A stretch of 64,000 bases of DNA from JABDQZ01 sp050049775 (GCA_050049775.1 JASFVP010000012.1:3245-67244); one strand, 5' to 3'. Positions 7,210-16,190 are shown, counted from the first letter of the stretch. The notes: generated by a model from the letters alone, not told the origin. Numbers and translations: made by a program.

Positions 7210-8538
7210 ATGGAACATGATCTGGCACTGACCAATAACATGCTGGTTGCCACCGCCATTCTGGTGGTGGCCTATGTTTTTATCTTCAGTGAAATGATTC
7301 ACCGCACCAGTGCGGCGATCATCGGCGCGGTGGTCATGATCGGCACCGGTATGGTGCTCGGTTTTTACAGCCAGGAGGCGGCCATTACTTCGGTCGACAT
7401 CAACACCATCCTGTTGCTGGCGGCGATGATGGTGCTGGTGTCGATGCTGCGTGGTACCGGCGCGTTTGAATACAGCGCCATCATTATTGCGCGGCTGGCC
7501 AAGGGCGATCCGCGCCTGCTGCTGATCTACCTGAGTCTCGCCGTTTCCCTGATCTCGATGATTCTCGACAACGTCACCACCGTGATTGTGTTTGCACCGT
7601 TGACCATTCTGATCACACGCATCATCAAGCTCAACCCGATGCCTTATCTGATGGCCGAGGCAATTCTGTCGAATGTCGGCGGTATCGCCACGCTGGTTGG
7701 CGACCCACCCAACATCATGATCGGCAGTGCGGCGAAGATCGACTTCACCAGCTTCCTGGTGCACATGGCGCCGCCGGTGTCCGTAATCTGGCTGTTCACC
7801 GTATTGTTTCTGCTGTTTGTGTTTCGTCACCAGCTGTCACCGACCGAGACCGACATTGATCCGAATCACCTTGACCTGAAACACGCCATTAAGGATCGCG
7901 CCGGCCTGATTCGTGTGCTGGTTTCACTCGGCACGGTGGTGGTGCTGTTTTTCATCCATCACCATTTTCACTTTTACCCGTCGTATGCCGCTTTCATCGG
8001 CCTGGCACTGGCGCTGTTGCTGATGCAGCCGAAGCCGGAACAACTGTTTGGTGAAATCAACTGGTCGGTGCTGGCATTTTTCTGCGGTCTGTTTGTGATT
8101 GTCGGCGGCGTCGAGGCCACCGGCCTGCTGCACCTGCTCGGCCAGCAATTGGCCGAGATCGCCAAACAACCCGAATTGCTTCTGATGACGGCGATTATGC
8201 TGATGTGGGTCGCCGCCGTGATGAGTGCGGTCGTTGATAACATCCCGTTCACCGTTACCATGATCCCGATCATCGCCGGGCTGGAAGCCAGTGGCGCGGC
8301 AGTGGCGCCGCTGTGGTGGGCGCTGGCGCTGGGTGTCGGCCTCGGCGGCAACAGCACGCACATTGGTTCGACCGCCAACATCATCGCCTTCAGCGAACTT
8401 GAACAGAGCGGCATCAAGGGTGCGGCGGTCTCGCCGCTGGGCTGGATGCGTGTCGGTGTGCCGACCACCATCATCGGCCTGATCATCGCCAGCAGCGCCT
8501 TTGCTTTGTTTTTCGAGTTTTTCGGCAGTAAAACCTGA
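7210..8538 (+). CDS. ArsB/NhaD-type membrane transporter
   Basis: A 442-residue integral membrane protein with 10-12 hydrophobic segments. It carries the family signature LVGDPPNIMIGSAAKIDF and a matching second-half motif (GVGLGGNSTHIGSTANIIAF), the inverted-repeat halves of the ion transporter superfamily. Families with this pattern include ArsB, NhaD Na+/H+ antiporters and SLC13-like carriers, and the substrate is not clear. There are no arsenic resistance genes nearby, so Na+/H+ antiport is at least as likely as arsenite export. It follows the CBS protein on the same strand and converges with the reductase gene at 8568. Confidence 0.88.
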   Translation: MEHDLALTNNMLVATAILVVAYVFIFSEMIHRTSAAIIGAVVMIGTGMVLGFYSQEAAITSVDINTILLLAAMMVLVSMLRGTGAFEYSAIIIARLAKGDPRLLLIYLSLAVSLISMILDNVTTVIVFAPLTILITRIIKLNPMPYLMAEAILSNVGGIATLVGDPPNIMIGSAAKIDFTSFLVHMAPPVSVIWLFTVLFLLFVFRHQLSPTETDIDPNHLDLKHAIKDRAGLIRVLVSLGTVVVLFFIHHHFHFYPSYAAFIGLALALLLMQPKPEQLFGEINWSVLAFFCGLFVIVGGVEATGLLHLLGQQLAEIAKQPELLLMTAIMLMWVAAVMSAVVDNIPFTVTMIPIIAGLEASGAAVAPLWWALALGVGLGGNSTHIGSTANIIAFSELEQSGIKGAAVSPLGWMRVGVPTTIIGLIIASSAFALFFEFFGSKT

Positions 8539-8567
8539 TCCACACGAGCCGAATCGGGCTTCCGGAA

Positions 8568-9563
8568 TCAGGACTGTTTGAGAATCTCGGTGAACAGGCG
8601 GCTTTCCATGACTTCGTTTTCCACCATGAAAGACAGCATGATGTCGGCCTCGTATTCGGGCAATACCGCGTAGATATCAAACTCTTCGAGATTTTCGTGC
8701 TGTGCGGCGATGCCTTGCAGGGTGGACACAAAGGTCGCTTCACCCAGCGGCTGCAGATCAACGCACTGGTAATTGAAATTATCCAGCGCATCACGCCAGG
8801 AGCGGCAGTAGTTCGACAGGTAATGTCCCTGCGGCAGCGCCGACAGCCAGTGCAGGAACATCTGGCGTTCCGGATCGATCGACACGACGTGATCAATGAT
8901 GCTCTTGATCTGCGCGAAACCGCTTTCCCAGGCAATGAAAATCAGCGGCCGGCTGGAGGCTTCGTCGAGTGTGAAACGCCCGACCGGTCCGGATAACGCC
9001 ACCTTTTTGCCTTTTTGCAGATGCTCAAACACCCGGTTGGAAAACGCATCATCCGGTTGACGACGGACGTGGAAACTCAGGCTGTGGCTGTCGCACGGGC
9101 AACTGGCGATACCCAACTCCAGGCAACTGCCGTCTTCCAGGCATAACTGGGCACGCTGACCGGCAAGGAAATCCATGACCTGGCTGCGCGGCAGGCGCAA
9201 CTGCAAATGCATGACATCGTCCTGCAGTTGCTGCAAACCGGACACCTTGGCATCGATCTGCTGCAGCGGCAATTCACCGGGATGCGACATTTCATGCATT
9301 TCAACGATCAGGTCTGTTTGGGCCTGATTGCAACAGGCAAGAAACCAGCCTTGCTGGAACTCATGCTCGGAAATCGGGAAATCATGATGGCGGCTGCGCC
9401 GGATGGTGCCGTCGACCAGACGTGCGCGGCATTCGCCACAACTACCGTTCATGCAACTGTGCGACAGATTAAGCCCGTCACGCATGCCGGCGCGCAAAAT
9501 GGTTTCGCGACCCTCGACAGTGAATGTTTTATTGGATGGAAGAAGCTGAACCTTGTACGCCAT
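8568..9563 (-). CDS. Ferredoxin-reductase-like protein with divergent cofactor motifs
   Basis: A 331-residue protein. Residues 1-95 are a plant-type [2Fe-2S] domain with the four cysteines in SCMNGSCGECRARL and FLACCNQ. Residues about 105-330 follow the FAD/NAD(P)-reductase fold seen in CDP-6-deoxyglucoseen reductase-like enzymes. Two usual motifs are altered: the FAD motif RxYS is replaced by LGIASCPCD, and the nicotinamide glycine motif AGGTGFAPIKS by AWESGFAQIKS. The FAD or NADH site may therefore be weak or lost, and the protein could act as an electron carrier. AAAGAGAC precedes the ATG. A HTH/coiled-coil gene lies 74 bases upstream on the same strand. Confidence 0.8.
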   Translation of the reverse strand: MAYKVQLLPSNKTFTVEGRETILRAGMRDGLNLSHSCMNGSCGECRARLVDGTIRRSRHHDFPISEHEFQQGWFLACCNQAQTDLIVEMHEMSHPGELPLQQIDAKVSGLQQLQDDVMHLQLRLPRSQVMDFLAGQRAQLCLEDGSCLELGIASCPCDSHSLSFHVRRQPDDAFSNRVFEHLQKGKKVALSGPVGRFTLDEASSRPLIFIAWESGFAQIKSIIDHVVSIDPERQMFLHWLSALPQGHYLSNYCRSWRDALDNFNYQCVDLQPLGEATFVSTLQGIAAQHENLEEFDIYAVLPEYEADIMLSFMVENEVMESRLFTEILKQS

Positions 9564-9637
9564 GCTGTCTCTTTAATAATTATCGTCATCCGGAGTGCTC
9601 TAGCATACCGGCATCTGCGCCGGTCGGCCATGCCTGC

Positions 9638-10075
9638 TTATTTTTCCCGCAGCTTGACCTGATTGAAAAACCAGCCGATCAGGGCATTGAGCATGATGGA
9701 CTGGCGTTTGTCGCAACGGCTCTGGAAGTCGGTAAGGCGCTGTTTCATTTCCAGCACCAGCTGTTCATAGGAATTGATCTGCGCACAGGCGCATTCGAGT
9801 TCGGCACGCAGGCGTTGCACTTCGGTGGCCAGTTGTTCGGCATCCGGCAGGCTGTCGGCCAGGTGTTTGTTGATGGCATTTTCCTGGATGCGCCGGGTTT
9901 TTTCGATCATGCCGGATTTATCGGTATTGGTCTCCGGAAACAGCTTGAGCAGCTCCGACTGGCGAATCGATCCTTCAAATACCGACAAATCGCCCATCTG
10001 GATGTGGCGCTGCAAAACCTTGCGCGGCACGCCGGCCATTCTGGCCGCCTGGGAAAGACTCAAGAGGTGATCCAT
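9638..10075 (-). CDS. MerR-like helix-turn-helix protein with coiled coil
   Basis: A 145-residue protein when started at ATG 10075 (MDHLLSLSQAARMAGVPRKVLQ), which gives a MerR/excisionase-type winged helix at residues 3-45 (QMGDLSVFEGSIRQSELLKLF). A long helical stretch follows (about 60-135, EQLATEVQRLRAELECAC to MKQRLTDFQSRC) that predicts a coiled-coil dimer. A longer frame reaches 10150 but lacks a good start. The pairing with the ferredoxin-reductase-like gene downstream suggests that it regulates or partners that protein. The C-terminal cysteines could be sensory, but this is not shown. Confidence 0.72.
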   Translation of the reverse strand: MDHLLSLSQAARMAGVPRKVLQRHIQMGDLSVFEGSIRQSELLKLFPETNTDKSGMIEKTRRIQENAINKHLADSLPDAEQLATEVQRLRAELECACAQINSYEQLVLEMKQRLTDFQSRCDKRQSIMLNALIGWFFNQVKLREK

Positions 10076-10212
10076 GCGCAATCTCCCTGTTTTCGGTAGC
10101 GATACTTTAAGTATAGACAGCCTGGCGCCCGCAGGTTTTTCGGATGACAATCCGCTTACGATTACTTTACAATTTTGCGACGATCACTGACCGACAGCCG
10201 GATGCCATTGTC

Positions 10213-10812
10213 ATGAGCTTTACCAACAATTTCCGCACCACCCTGCACTGGCATGCCGACACCGCCAGACAGACTTTCAATGTCATGCCGCTGTGGATAC
10301 TGCTGTCGCCGTTTGTGTTCATGTTGCTGCTGTACGGACTGGAGCAGACCTGGCTGTCACCTTACCTGACCAAGGATGCTGCCGAAATCGTCGCGCCGAC
10401 CATTCTCAGTGTCGCCCTGCTGCTGGCGCTGTGGCCGCTGCTGCAACAGCCGCATTCTTATTACAAGTGGCAAGCCCTGCTCGGACTGGCGTTGTTGTTG
10501 CGTGAATGGCATTTTGTCGGCACCAACACGGGCTTTTATGTGGCGTTTGTGCTGCTGATATGGTGGGCGTCGCGTTATCGTGATCGGCTGCAACCCTTTC
10601 TGCGCCAGCGCTGGATTGTCGGCCTGTTCGCCGCCTCGATCTGGTGTTATCTGGTCAGCAAATCGTTTGACCGGCATTACTGGGATACGCTCATTCCGGC
10701 CGGCGTATCCAGCGATCTGTTTGAAGAGAATCTCGAAGTGATCGGCCACCTGCTCTATCTGGCGCTGGTGGCCACCTCGATTCGATTACGGAAAAACCTG
10801 CCGCTCAACTGA
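10213..10812 (+). CDS. Hypothetical multi-pass membrane protein
   Basis: A 199-residue protein when started at ATG 10213 (MSFTNNFRTTLHWH). Five or six hydrophobic segments are visible: LWILLSPFVFMLLLYGL, IVAPTILSVALLLALWPLL, ALLGLALLLREW, FYVAFVLLIWWAS, WIVGLFAASIWCYLVSK and HLLYLALVATSIRL. The conserved-looking loop REWHFVGTNTG and HWH near the N-terminus could bind a metal, but no family is recognised. It is divergent from the HTH gene and convergent with the CDGSH gene. Confidence 0.7.
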   Translation: MSFTNNFRTTLHWHADTARQTFNVMPLWILLSPFVFMLLLYGLEQTWLSPYLTKDAAEIVAPTILSVALLLALWPLLQQPHSYYKWQALLGLALLLREWHFVGTNTGFYVAFVLLIWWASRYRDRLQPFLRQRWIVGLFAASIWCYLVSKSFDRHYWDTLIPAGVSSDLFEENLEVIGHLLYLALVATSIRLRKNLPLN

Positions 10813-10856
10813 CCGGTTTATCCGCCTGCAATAATACTTCCCTGCGATCAGCCCGT

Positions 10857-11123
10857 TCAGAGCTGATCGACTTCATCGGCCGGGCCCAGGCGATTGTGTG
10901 TGCCATCACACAGCGGCGCATTACCGGTGCGCTTGCACTGGCACAGCCAGGCTTCGCCGGACTTCTCTGGCGTATAAGCCAGCGGCTCGAAACCTGTATC
11001 CTTGTGTGAACCGTCACAATACGGCTGGTTTTTGGAAAGACCGCAGGCGCACCAGTAAATGGTCTTGCCGGCTTGCAACTGCACGGCTACCGGCTCCCGT
11101 GCGGCGATACGTGGTTTGATCAT
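10857..11123 (-). CDS. CDGSH iron-sulfur domain protein (two domains)
   Basis: An 88-residue protein with two CDGSH-type [2Fe-2S] sites: CACGLSKNQPYCDGSH and CQCKRTGNAPLCDGTH, each giving three Cys and one His ligand. Tandem CDGSH proteins are small soluble electron or cluster carriers related to the mitochondrial MiNT class. GGAG lies eight bases before the ATG. The gene is 109 bases after dsrS on the same strand with no clear terminator between them, so read-through from dsr is possible. A link to Dsr cluster assembly or electron flow is inference from position. Confidence 0.92.
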   Translation of the reverse strand: MIKPRIAAREPVAVQLQAGKTIYWCACGLSKNQPYCDGSHKDTGFEPLAYTPEKSGEAWLCQCKRTGNAPLCDGTHNRLGPADEVDQL

Positions 11124-11232
11124 AGACTTGCTCCTTCGCGATACAGGTTATTCTGATTTCAAGTATGCCAAAGGCTGAGCTGTTATACCCGCGAGGAAAC
11201 AATGTGATTGCCGGCAGGTCAGCCGGTGCGGT

Positions 11233-12348
11233 TTATTCTCCGCTCAGTTTGCTAATCTCTGCATGCAGCGGTGCAAACACCGGCTCGAGCTTGCGCCGCA
11301 TCAGACTGCCAATCGCCGTGGTGTCATGAAACACCGGCCGCAGCACGCCGTAGCCCATACCCGACAACACGCGCATGGCGCCCAGCATCGGCTTGAGATC
11401 GGCATGCAGCTGCGCCACGGCGTCCACCTCGGCGTTACCGCTGTTCACATAGCGATCCGCTTCCTGCTGCAGCTGCTCGATGGTCATATCGGGATCGCCC
11501 TCCGGACGAATGGCAGCAAAATAGTCCCGCACGGCATCCAGCGTCAGGTTGACGACATCCTGGTTGGCCGGTTTTTTCAGAATCGACAACAGCGCCTGCA
11601 AAAACGCCTGGCCCTTGCCGGAAAGTATTTTGAGGCAAACCTGCGCCACCGCATTGCCCTGTGTAGCGAGCACTTGCAGTGCGGCTGCAAGCTCGTCGTA
11701 CAATGGATGCGCCCGGCTTTCGAGCGGCAGTTCCTCGGGCATGCTGAGCAGAAAGCCGACGTGATAAGCGCCCTTGCGAGTGCCTTTTTTCCACAGCTCT
11801 TCGCGGGTCGGTACATCGGTGAGGCCGGGCTGCAGAATCATCTGCACGCTCTGGATCATTTTTTCCGGCTCGACCTCAAACGGCAGATGCTCGATCAGGT
11901 AGTCAGCCAGTACCTTGCCCATCTCACCGGCAACGACCGGCTCGTGCGCCAGCATGCGCCGCGCGTTCTCGGCATCCTGCATGGCCCACCAGGCGCGGCG
12001 CGCCAGTTCGTCGGTCAGACCCGGGGCGCACACGGCAGCAACCACGGCCTCCTCTTCACCGAGCAGCAGCAATTGCTCGAGGCTGTCATCACGCATCTGC
12101 CCCATGCGGGTCCAGCGCTGGATGAATACCGGGTACCCCCCGGGCGAGCCGGAGATATGGCTGGACAGTAACTCCTTGACCTTTTTGACGTATTGCTCGT
12201 CACGGCAGTTCGGATTCAGGCTGACCTGGGCTTCGCCGGTTGCGGTCAGCCCGTAAACCGTCATTGAGGATTCATGAATCCTGATCGCCAACGGCTTGTT
12301 GGCAAGCAGAACATTCAAACGCAGGGAGTCTTCGCTGGTCAGGTCCAC
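11233..12348 (-). CDS. dsrS: DsrS, cytoplasmic protein of the dsr operon
   Basis: A 371-residue soluble protein at the distal end of the dsr operon, in the same place as DsrS of Allochromatium vinosum. The start is a GTG (MDLTSEDSLRLNVLL). It is largely helical, with no cofactor motif and no membrane segment. Conserved-looking stretches are FIQRWTRMGQM, RRAWWAMQDAENARRML and RKGAYHVGFLLSMPEELP. DsrS has no established biochemical role; it is reported to influence the oxidation of stored sulfur. The name rests on gene order and overall resemblance. Confidence 0.88.
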   Translation of the reverse strand: MDLTSEDSLRLNVLLANKPLAIRIHESSMTVYGLTATGEAQVSLNPNCRDEQYVKKVKELLSSHISGSPGGYPVFIQRWTRMGQMRDDSLEQLLLLGEEEAVVAAVCAPGLTDELARRAWWAMQDAENARRMLAHEPVVAGEMGKVLADYLIEHLPFEVEPEKMIQSVQMILQPGLTDVPTREELWKKGTRKGAYHVGFLLSMPEELPLESRAHPLYDELAAALQVLATQGNAVAQVCLKILSGKGQAFLQALLSILKKPANQDVVNLTLDAVRDYFAAIRPEGDPDMTIEQLQQEADRYVNSGNAEVDAVAQLHADLKPMLGAMRVLSGMGYGVLRPVFHDTTAIGSLMRRKLEPVFAPLHAEISKLSGE

Positions 12349-12390
12349 AACAAACTCGACAGAAACAACAGGCGTGACAGGATGGAGGAA

Positions 12391-12705
12391 TCAGCTCTCG
12401 GTGGGAGCAGAGTAATTGGCGTCATTCGGATTGAGAAACACGAACTGCGAGTCGCCTTCCTCGAGCTGGACGTAATCCATGACGGTCGAATCCAGCAGCG
12501 GCACGAATTCCGGCGCCATGACGATATCCACGCCTTCGGATTTGAAGCGGATGTCGTCTTCGGTCGGCTCATCAAAGCCCATGCGATAGTCAAAGGTACC
12601 GTCGGGACGTTTCGATGCCGCCAGGCGTAACGCCATGCCATCAGTCCCGCTTTGTTTGGCAGCCTGCATCACCTGCTCCGCTGCACTCGGTGTTACCTTG
12701 AACAT
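12391..12705 (-). CDS. dsrR: DsrR, cysteine-free A-type carrier-like protein
   Basis: A 104-residue protein with the IscA/A-type carrier fold (MFKVTPSAAEQVMQAAK, then MGFDEPTEDDIRFKSEGVDI). The three cysteines that bind an Fe-S cluster in true A-type carriers are absent, and the whole protein contains none. This matches DsrR of A. vinosum, which does not bind a cluster and is thought to act on dsr expression after transcription. GAGG stands before the ATG. It lies between dsrN and dsrS with short gaps. Confidence 0.93.
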   Translation of the reverse strand: MFKVTPSAAEQVMQAAKQSGTDGMALRLAASKRPDGTFDYRMGFDEPTEDDIRFKSEGVDIVMAPEFVPLLDSTVMDYVQLEEGDSQFVFLNPNDANYSAPTES

Positions 12706-12723
12706 CTTATCGACCTCAACTTC

Positions 12724-14097
12724 TCAGATTTTGTTTTGACGCGCGTGCGCCAGAAAACGTTCCACCCAGTGATTGTCACCGACATTGCGCATGTGGGCAT
12801 AATTGGCCAGCAGGTTTTTGTAGATAAAACCGTCGTGCCGGCCATCGATGCCACTGCCGCGCTGCACATCGTAGGCAAATACCGCACCCTCAGCCAAATT
12901 CTCCAGCGCGGAGTGATGAAACTCGTGTGCGTACACCGTATCCGCTGCCCCGTCCTGGCGTGGCCAGGTCATGGCGTCGGTTTCCGCCAGCTTCACATAA
13001 CCACGCCCCTGCGGACGTTCGTACATGCGGGTATCGCCGGGAATCACACCGACCATTTTACAGTGTTTATCCCCCCAAGTCAGGCTTCTTGACAGGTACA
13101 TGAGACCGCCGCACTCGGCGTATACAACACCATTTTTTTCAATAAAGTCCTTGATTTGCATCATTAAAGCCGAATTTGCAGCGAGTTCCTGCATGCGTGT
13201 TTCCGGGAAACCCCCACCGATGAACAAGGCGTCGATCGCTGGCAACTGATGATCCTGGATGGCATCGATCGGCACCAGCTCGGCGCCAAGCCGCTGCATC
13301 AGCTCCAGATCATCCGGGTAGTAAAACGCAAACGCCGCATCTTGCATGATGCCGACGCGCAATGGTGCGCCGACCTCCGGCTTTCTGTCCGAATCCGGTT
13401 CGGCCTGCGGTGCTGGCGCAGTCTCGGCAAGCTGCAGCAAGCGATCAAGATCCACCTGCTCACCGACCAGCGAGCCAATTTTGTCGATCACCTCATCGCT
13501 GCGGTAGGCCTCGTTGCTCGGGATCAGGCCCAGATGGCGTTCATCGATCTGCAATGCCGGGTTGCGCCAGACCGAGCCGACCACCGGTGTGTCGGTGTAT
13601 TCTTCGAGCACATTCACCAGCTTGCCTTCGTGCCGCGCACCGCCGACGCTGTTGAGAATCACACCAGCGATATTGAGTTCGGGGTCGAATTGCTGATAAC
13701 CGAGCAACAACGGCGCGACACCGCGCGTCATACCGTTGGTGTTGATCACCAGAATGACCGGTGCGTGCAGCAGTTTGGCCAGGGCAGCATTGCAGTCGCT
13801 GCCGCGCACGTCCATGCCGTCGAACAAGCCCTTGTTGCCTTCGATCAGGCCGATATCCATACCCTGCATTTTAGCGGCAAACAGCGTGTGAATTTCCGCG
13901 TGCGATGCCGTGAAAAAATCCAGGTTATAACAAGAGCGACCGGATGCCTGCGACAACCACAGCGGATCAATATAGTCCGGACCTTTCTTGAAGGTCTGCA
14001 AAGCCAGGCCGCGCCTGGCCAGTGCAGCGCTGAGACCGATGCTAATGGTGGTCTTGCCGGAAGACTTGTGTGCGGCAGAGATAAAAAAGTGCGCCAT
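12724..14097 (-). CDS. dsrN: DsrN, siroheme amidase/synthase (cobyrinate a,c-diamide synthase family)
   Basis: A 457-residue glutamine-dependent amidotransferase of the CobB/CbiA family. The N-terminal ATPase half has a P-loop (AAHKSSGKTTISIGL) and the substrate-site region KGPDYIDPLW. The C-terminal glutaminase half has the catalytic cysteine in YAECGGLMYLS and the late histidine in YAHEFHHSAL. In sulfur oxidisers DsrN converts the siroheme of DsrAB to siro(heme)amide. No Shine-Dalgarno sequence is seen before the ATG, and a terminator-like hairpin lies 26 bases upstream, so its expression may be separated from dsrP. Confidence 0.95.
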   Translation of the reverse strand: MAHFFISAAHKSSGKTTISIGLSAALARRGLALQTFKKGPDYIDPLWLSQASGRSCYNLDFFTASHAEIHTLFAAKMQGMDIGLIEGNKGLFDGMDVRGSDCNAALAKLLHAPVILVINTNGMTRGVAPLLLGYQQFDPELNIAGVILNSVGGARHEGKLVNVLEEYTDTPVVGSVWRNPALQIDERHLGLIPSNEAYRSDEVIDKIGSLVGEQVDLDRLLQLAETAPAPQAEPDSDRKPEVGAPLRVGIMQDAAFAFYYPDDLELMQRLGAELVPIDAIQDHQLPAIDALFIGGGFPETRMQELAANSALMMQIKDFIEKNGVVYAECGGLMYLSRSLTWGDKHCKMVGVIPGDTRMYERPQGRGYVKLAETDAMTWPRQDGAADTVYAHEFHHSALENLAEGAVFAYDVQRGSGIDGRHDGFIYKNLLANYAHMRNVGDNHWVERFLAHARQNKI

Positions 14098-14122
14098 GCA
14101 ACAAAACCGTACTGAAACAAAA

Positions 14123-14145
14123 AGGGCAGTTCATCGAACTGCCCT
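14123..14145 (-). terminator. Terminator-like hairpin between dsrP and dsrN
   Basis: AGGGCAGTTC and GAACTGCCCT form a perfect 10-bp stem with a three-base loop. On the minus strand, the direction of dsr transcription, it is followed at once by TTTTTGTTTC. This is a good intrinsic terminator shape inside an otherwise continuous operon. It may attenuate transcription into dsrNRS or mark the end of a major transcript. Confidence 0.82.
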
Positions 14146-14179
14146 ATTGTAATGGATATTGCTGTTGGCCGGTTAAGAC

Positions 14180-15394
14180 TTATCCATGCGGATCAAGCGC
14201 TTTATCCGACAGGCTTTCCGGCAGGAAGCGCAACATGCGAATGCCGATCGCGGTCATCAGCAAGGCCACGGCGATGCCGCCGATGCCCAACGCGATTTCC
14301 GGCAGGCTCGGTGCATAGGCAGCCACCTGGCCGTTGATGCCGTCATAGAAACCGGACTCGATGATTTCCTTACCCGGGAACATTGCCATCGGGAAGGCCT
14401 GACCACCGATGATGACAACATACATGGTCGCCAGTCCGCCGAGAATCACCATGATGCTGGCAGCAACGATGGCATTACGCGATTCACCCAGCGCCGGGTG
14501 ATAGATAATGCCGAGCGGCAACAGGGAGCCGATGAAAATCTGGCCGACCCAGAACATGACGGTGTAAATGCCACCATTGAGCAGGATGAAAGCTTCGTAC
14601 TCATGGTTTTCCGTACCGTACAGATTGGTCAGGTGATAGGCAATGACAAAATACAGCGAGCCGGCGACAAACACACCCAGCAGGTTTTTCAGGCGACGGA
14701 ACAGCGCATCGCCAAATTCGCGGCCGTCCCATTCAAACGCATAGTTGAGCACCAGCAGATAAAACGCCAGGCCGAAGGCGAAGGACATGACGATGAACAT
14801 CGGCGCATAAATCGCCGCGTCATAACCCTGACGCGCGACGATGAAACCGAAGATGGAACCGGTACCGGTGGTCAGCGCAAGGCGCCAGACAAAGGCAAAG
14901 GTACCCGCCGCCTTGGTGAAGCGGTTCATCTTGCGTTCCATCATGGTCCACAGATAAATCACGACGATCGCCATGAAGCCGGTGTACAGGTAGATGTTCC
15001 AGGCGAAGATCGACTTGAAGTTGTAATAGGTCATGGCGACGATGAGACGATCCGGGCGACCCAGGTCGAGCACCAGCACCAGCAGGCCACCGACCAGCAA
15101 GGTGATCGCCAACAGGCCGGACAACGGCGCCAGCGGTTTATAGACTTTCTTGCCGAACACCGAACCGATGGAAGCGACATTCAGTGCACCAGAAGCGGCG
15201 ACAATCAGAAAAACGGCAAACACGTGCGGCGTGCCCCAGACGACCTGGTTGCTCATGCCGGTGACCCAGTGGCCATTGTGCTCCATATAAAGAACCGCCA
15301 GACCGGCAACCGCGACGATACCGGCGAGTATCGCCAGCAAGCCCCAGTAACGTGAGCTTTCGATTCCCCATTCACGGAAGTGCATTTTTTTCAT
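14180..15394 (-). CDS. dsrP: DsrP, NrfD-type quinone-interacting membrane subunit
   Basis: A 404-residue NrfD/PsrC-family membrane protein with about ten helices, the quinone-reacting anchor of the DsrMKJOP complex. ATG 15394 (MKKMHFREWGIESSRYWG) is chosen over an upstream frame extension because it gives the family N-terminus and has AAAGGGAAA upstream. Visible segments include YWGLLAILAGIVAVAGLAVLY, VFAVFLIVAASGALNVASIG and LLAITLLVGGLLVLVLDLG followed by RPDRLI. The first codons overlap the end of dsrO by a few bases only if the longer frame is used. Confidence 0.95.
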   Translation of the reverse strand: MKKMHFREWGIESSRYWGLLAILAGIVAVAGLAVLYMEHNGHWVTGMSNQVVWGTPHVFAVFLIVAASGALNVASIGSVFGKKVYKPLAPLSGLLAITLLVGGLLVLVLDLGRPDRLIVAMTYYNFKSIFAWNIYLYTGFMAIVVIYLWTMMERKMNRFTKAAGTFAFVWRLALTTGTGSIFGFIVARQGYDAAIYAPMFIVMSFAFGLAFYLLVLNYAFEWDGREFGDALFRRLKNLLGVFVAGSLYFVIAYHLTNLYGTENHEYEAFILLNGGIYTVMFWVGQIFIGSLLPLGIIYHPALGESRNAIVAASIMVILGGLATMYVVIIGGQAFPMAMFPGKEIIESGFYDGINGQVAAYAPSLPEIALGIGGIAVALLMTAIGIRMLRFLPESLSDKALDPHG

Positions 15395-15410
15395 TGCTCG
15401 ATGTTTCCCT

Positions 15411-16184
15411 TTAAATACCGCTGTAGTGAACACCCGGATTGAGTTTCAGATCCGCACGCACCTGTTGATTCGGATATTGCTTGAGCGCCTGCGCCACCTT
15501 GCTGTTAGGATCGTTGAGGTCACCGAAAATAATGGCTTCGTGACCTTCCTTGATACAGGCATCCTGGCACGCGGTGGTGGTCTGGCCATTATCGAGACGA
15601 TGCACGCAGAAGGTACAGGACTCGACGCAACCCTTGCCACGCGGGGCCAGCGTCGGCTTGAGGTCGACGTTTTCATGGATAAAGGAACGCGCCTTGTACG
15701 GGCACGCCATCATGCAGTAACGACAACCGATACAGATGTGACGATCCACCAGCACCACACCATCAGCACGACGGAAGGATGCACCGGTCGGGCAGACATC
15801 GGCACAGGGCGGCTTTTCACAATGCTGGCACATCATCGGCAAAGTGGTCAGACGACCGGATTGCAGGTCCTTGAGTTTGACCTGACGAATCCATTTCGGC
15901 TTCTGCCGATCCCACTCGGCAGCATCCGCGCCTTGCGGCATGTTGTGCATGTCCAGACCATTTTCCTCGTTGCAGGCATCCACGCAGGCGGTACAGCCGT
16001 CGGCACATTTGTTGGCGTCTACCAGCATGCCCCAACGCACCTTGCCGGTGACAGCCTCGGCGCGTGGCTGGGCTTCGACCGCGGTGGTTTTCAGTGCAAC
16101 ACCGCTGGCGACTGTCGCTGTAGCGGCAGCCACCGGCAGCTTGGTGATGAAGTTTCTTCGACCCAGATCAGTTTTTTCTGTCAT
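15411..16184 (-). CDS. dsrO: DsrO, periplasmic ferredoxin-like subunit
   Basis: A 257-residue protein with a Tat signal (DLGRRNFITKLPVAAA, cleavage near VEAQPR), so it is folded before export. The mature part has four [4Fe-4S] cysteine groups of the NrfC/PsrB type: CADGCTACVDACNEE, MCQHCEKPPCADVCPTGA, CIGCRYCMMACPY and CVESCTFCVHRL. It transfers electrons between DsrJ and DsrP on the periplasmic side. The gene lies six bases after dsrJ. Confidence 0.96.
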   Translation of the reverse strand: MTEKTDLGRRNFITKLPVAAATATVASGVALKTTAVEAQPRAEAVTGKVRWGMLVDANKCADGCTACVDACNEENGLDMHNMPQGADAAEWDRQKPKWIRQVKLKDLQSGRLTTLPMMCQHCEKPPCADVCPTGASFRRADGVVLVDRHICIGCRYCMMACPYKARSFIHENVDLKPTLAPRGKGCVESCTFCVHRLDNGQTTTACQDACIKEGHEAIIFGDLNDPNSKVAQALKQYPNQQVRADLKLNPGVHYSGI

Positions 16185-16190
16185 GTTTTA

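Noticed and set aside
8539..8567. Terminator between the transporter and the reductase gene
   Set aside because: Only a short imperfect GC repeat is present, with no T run.
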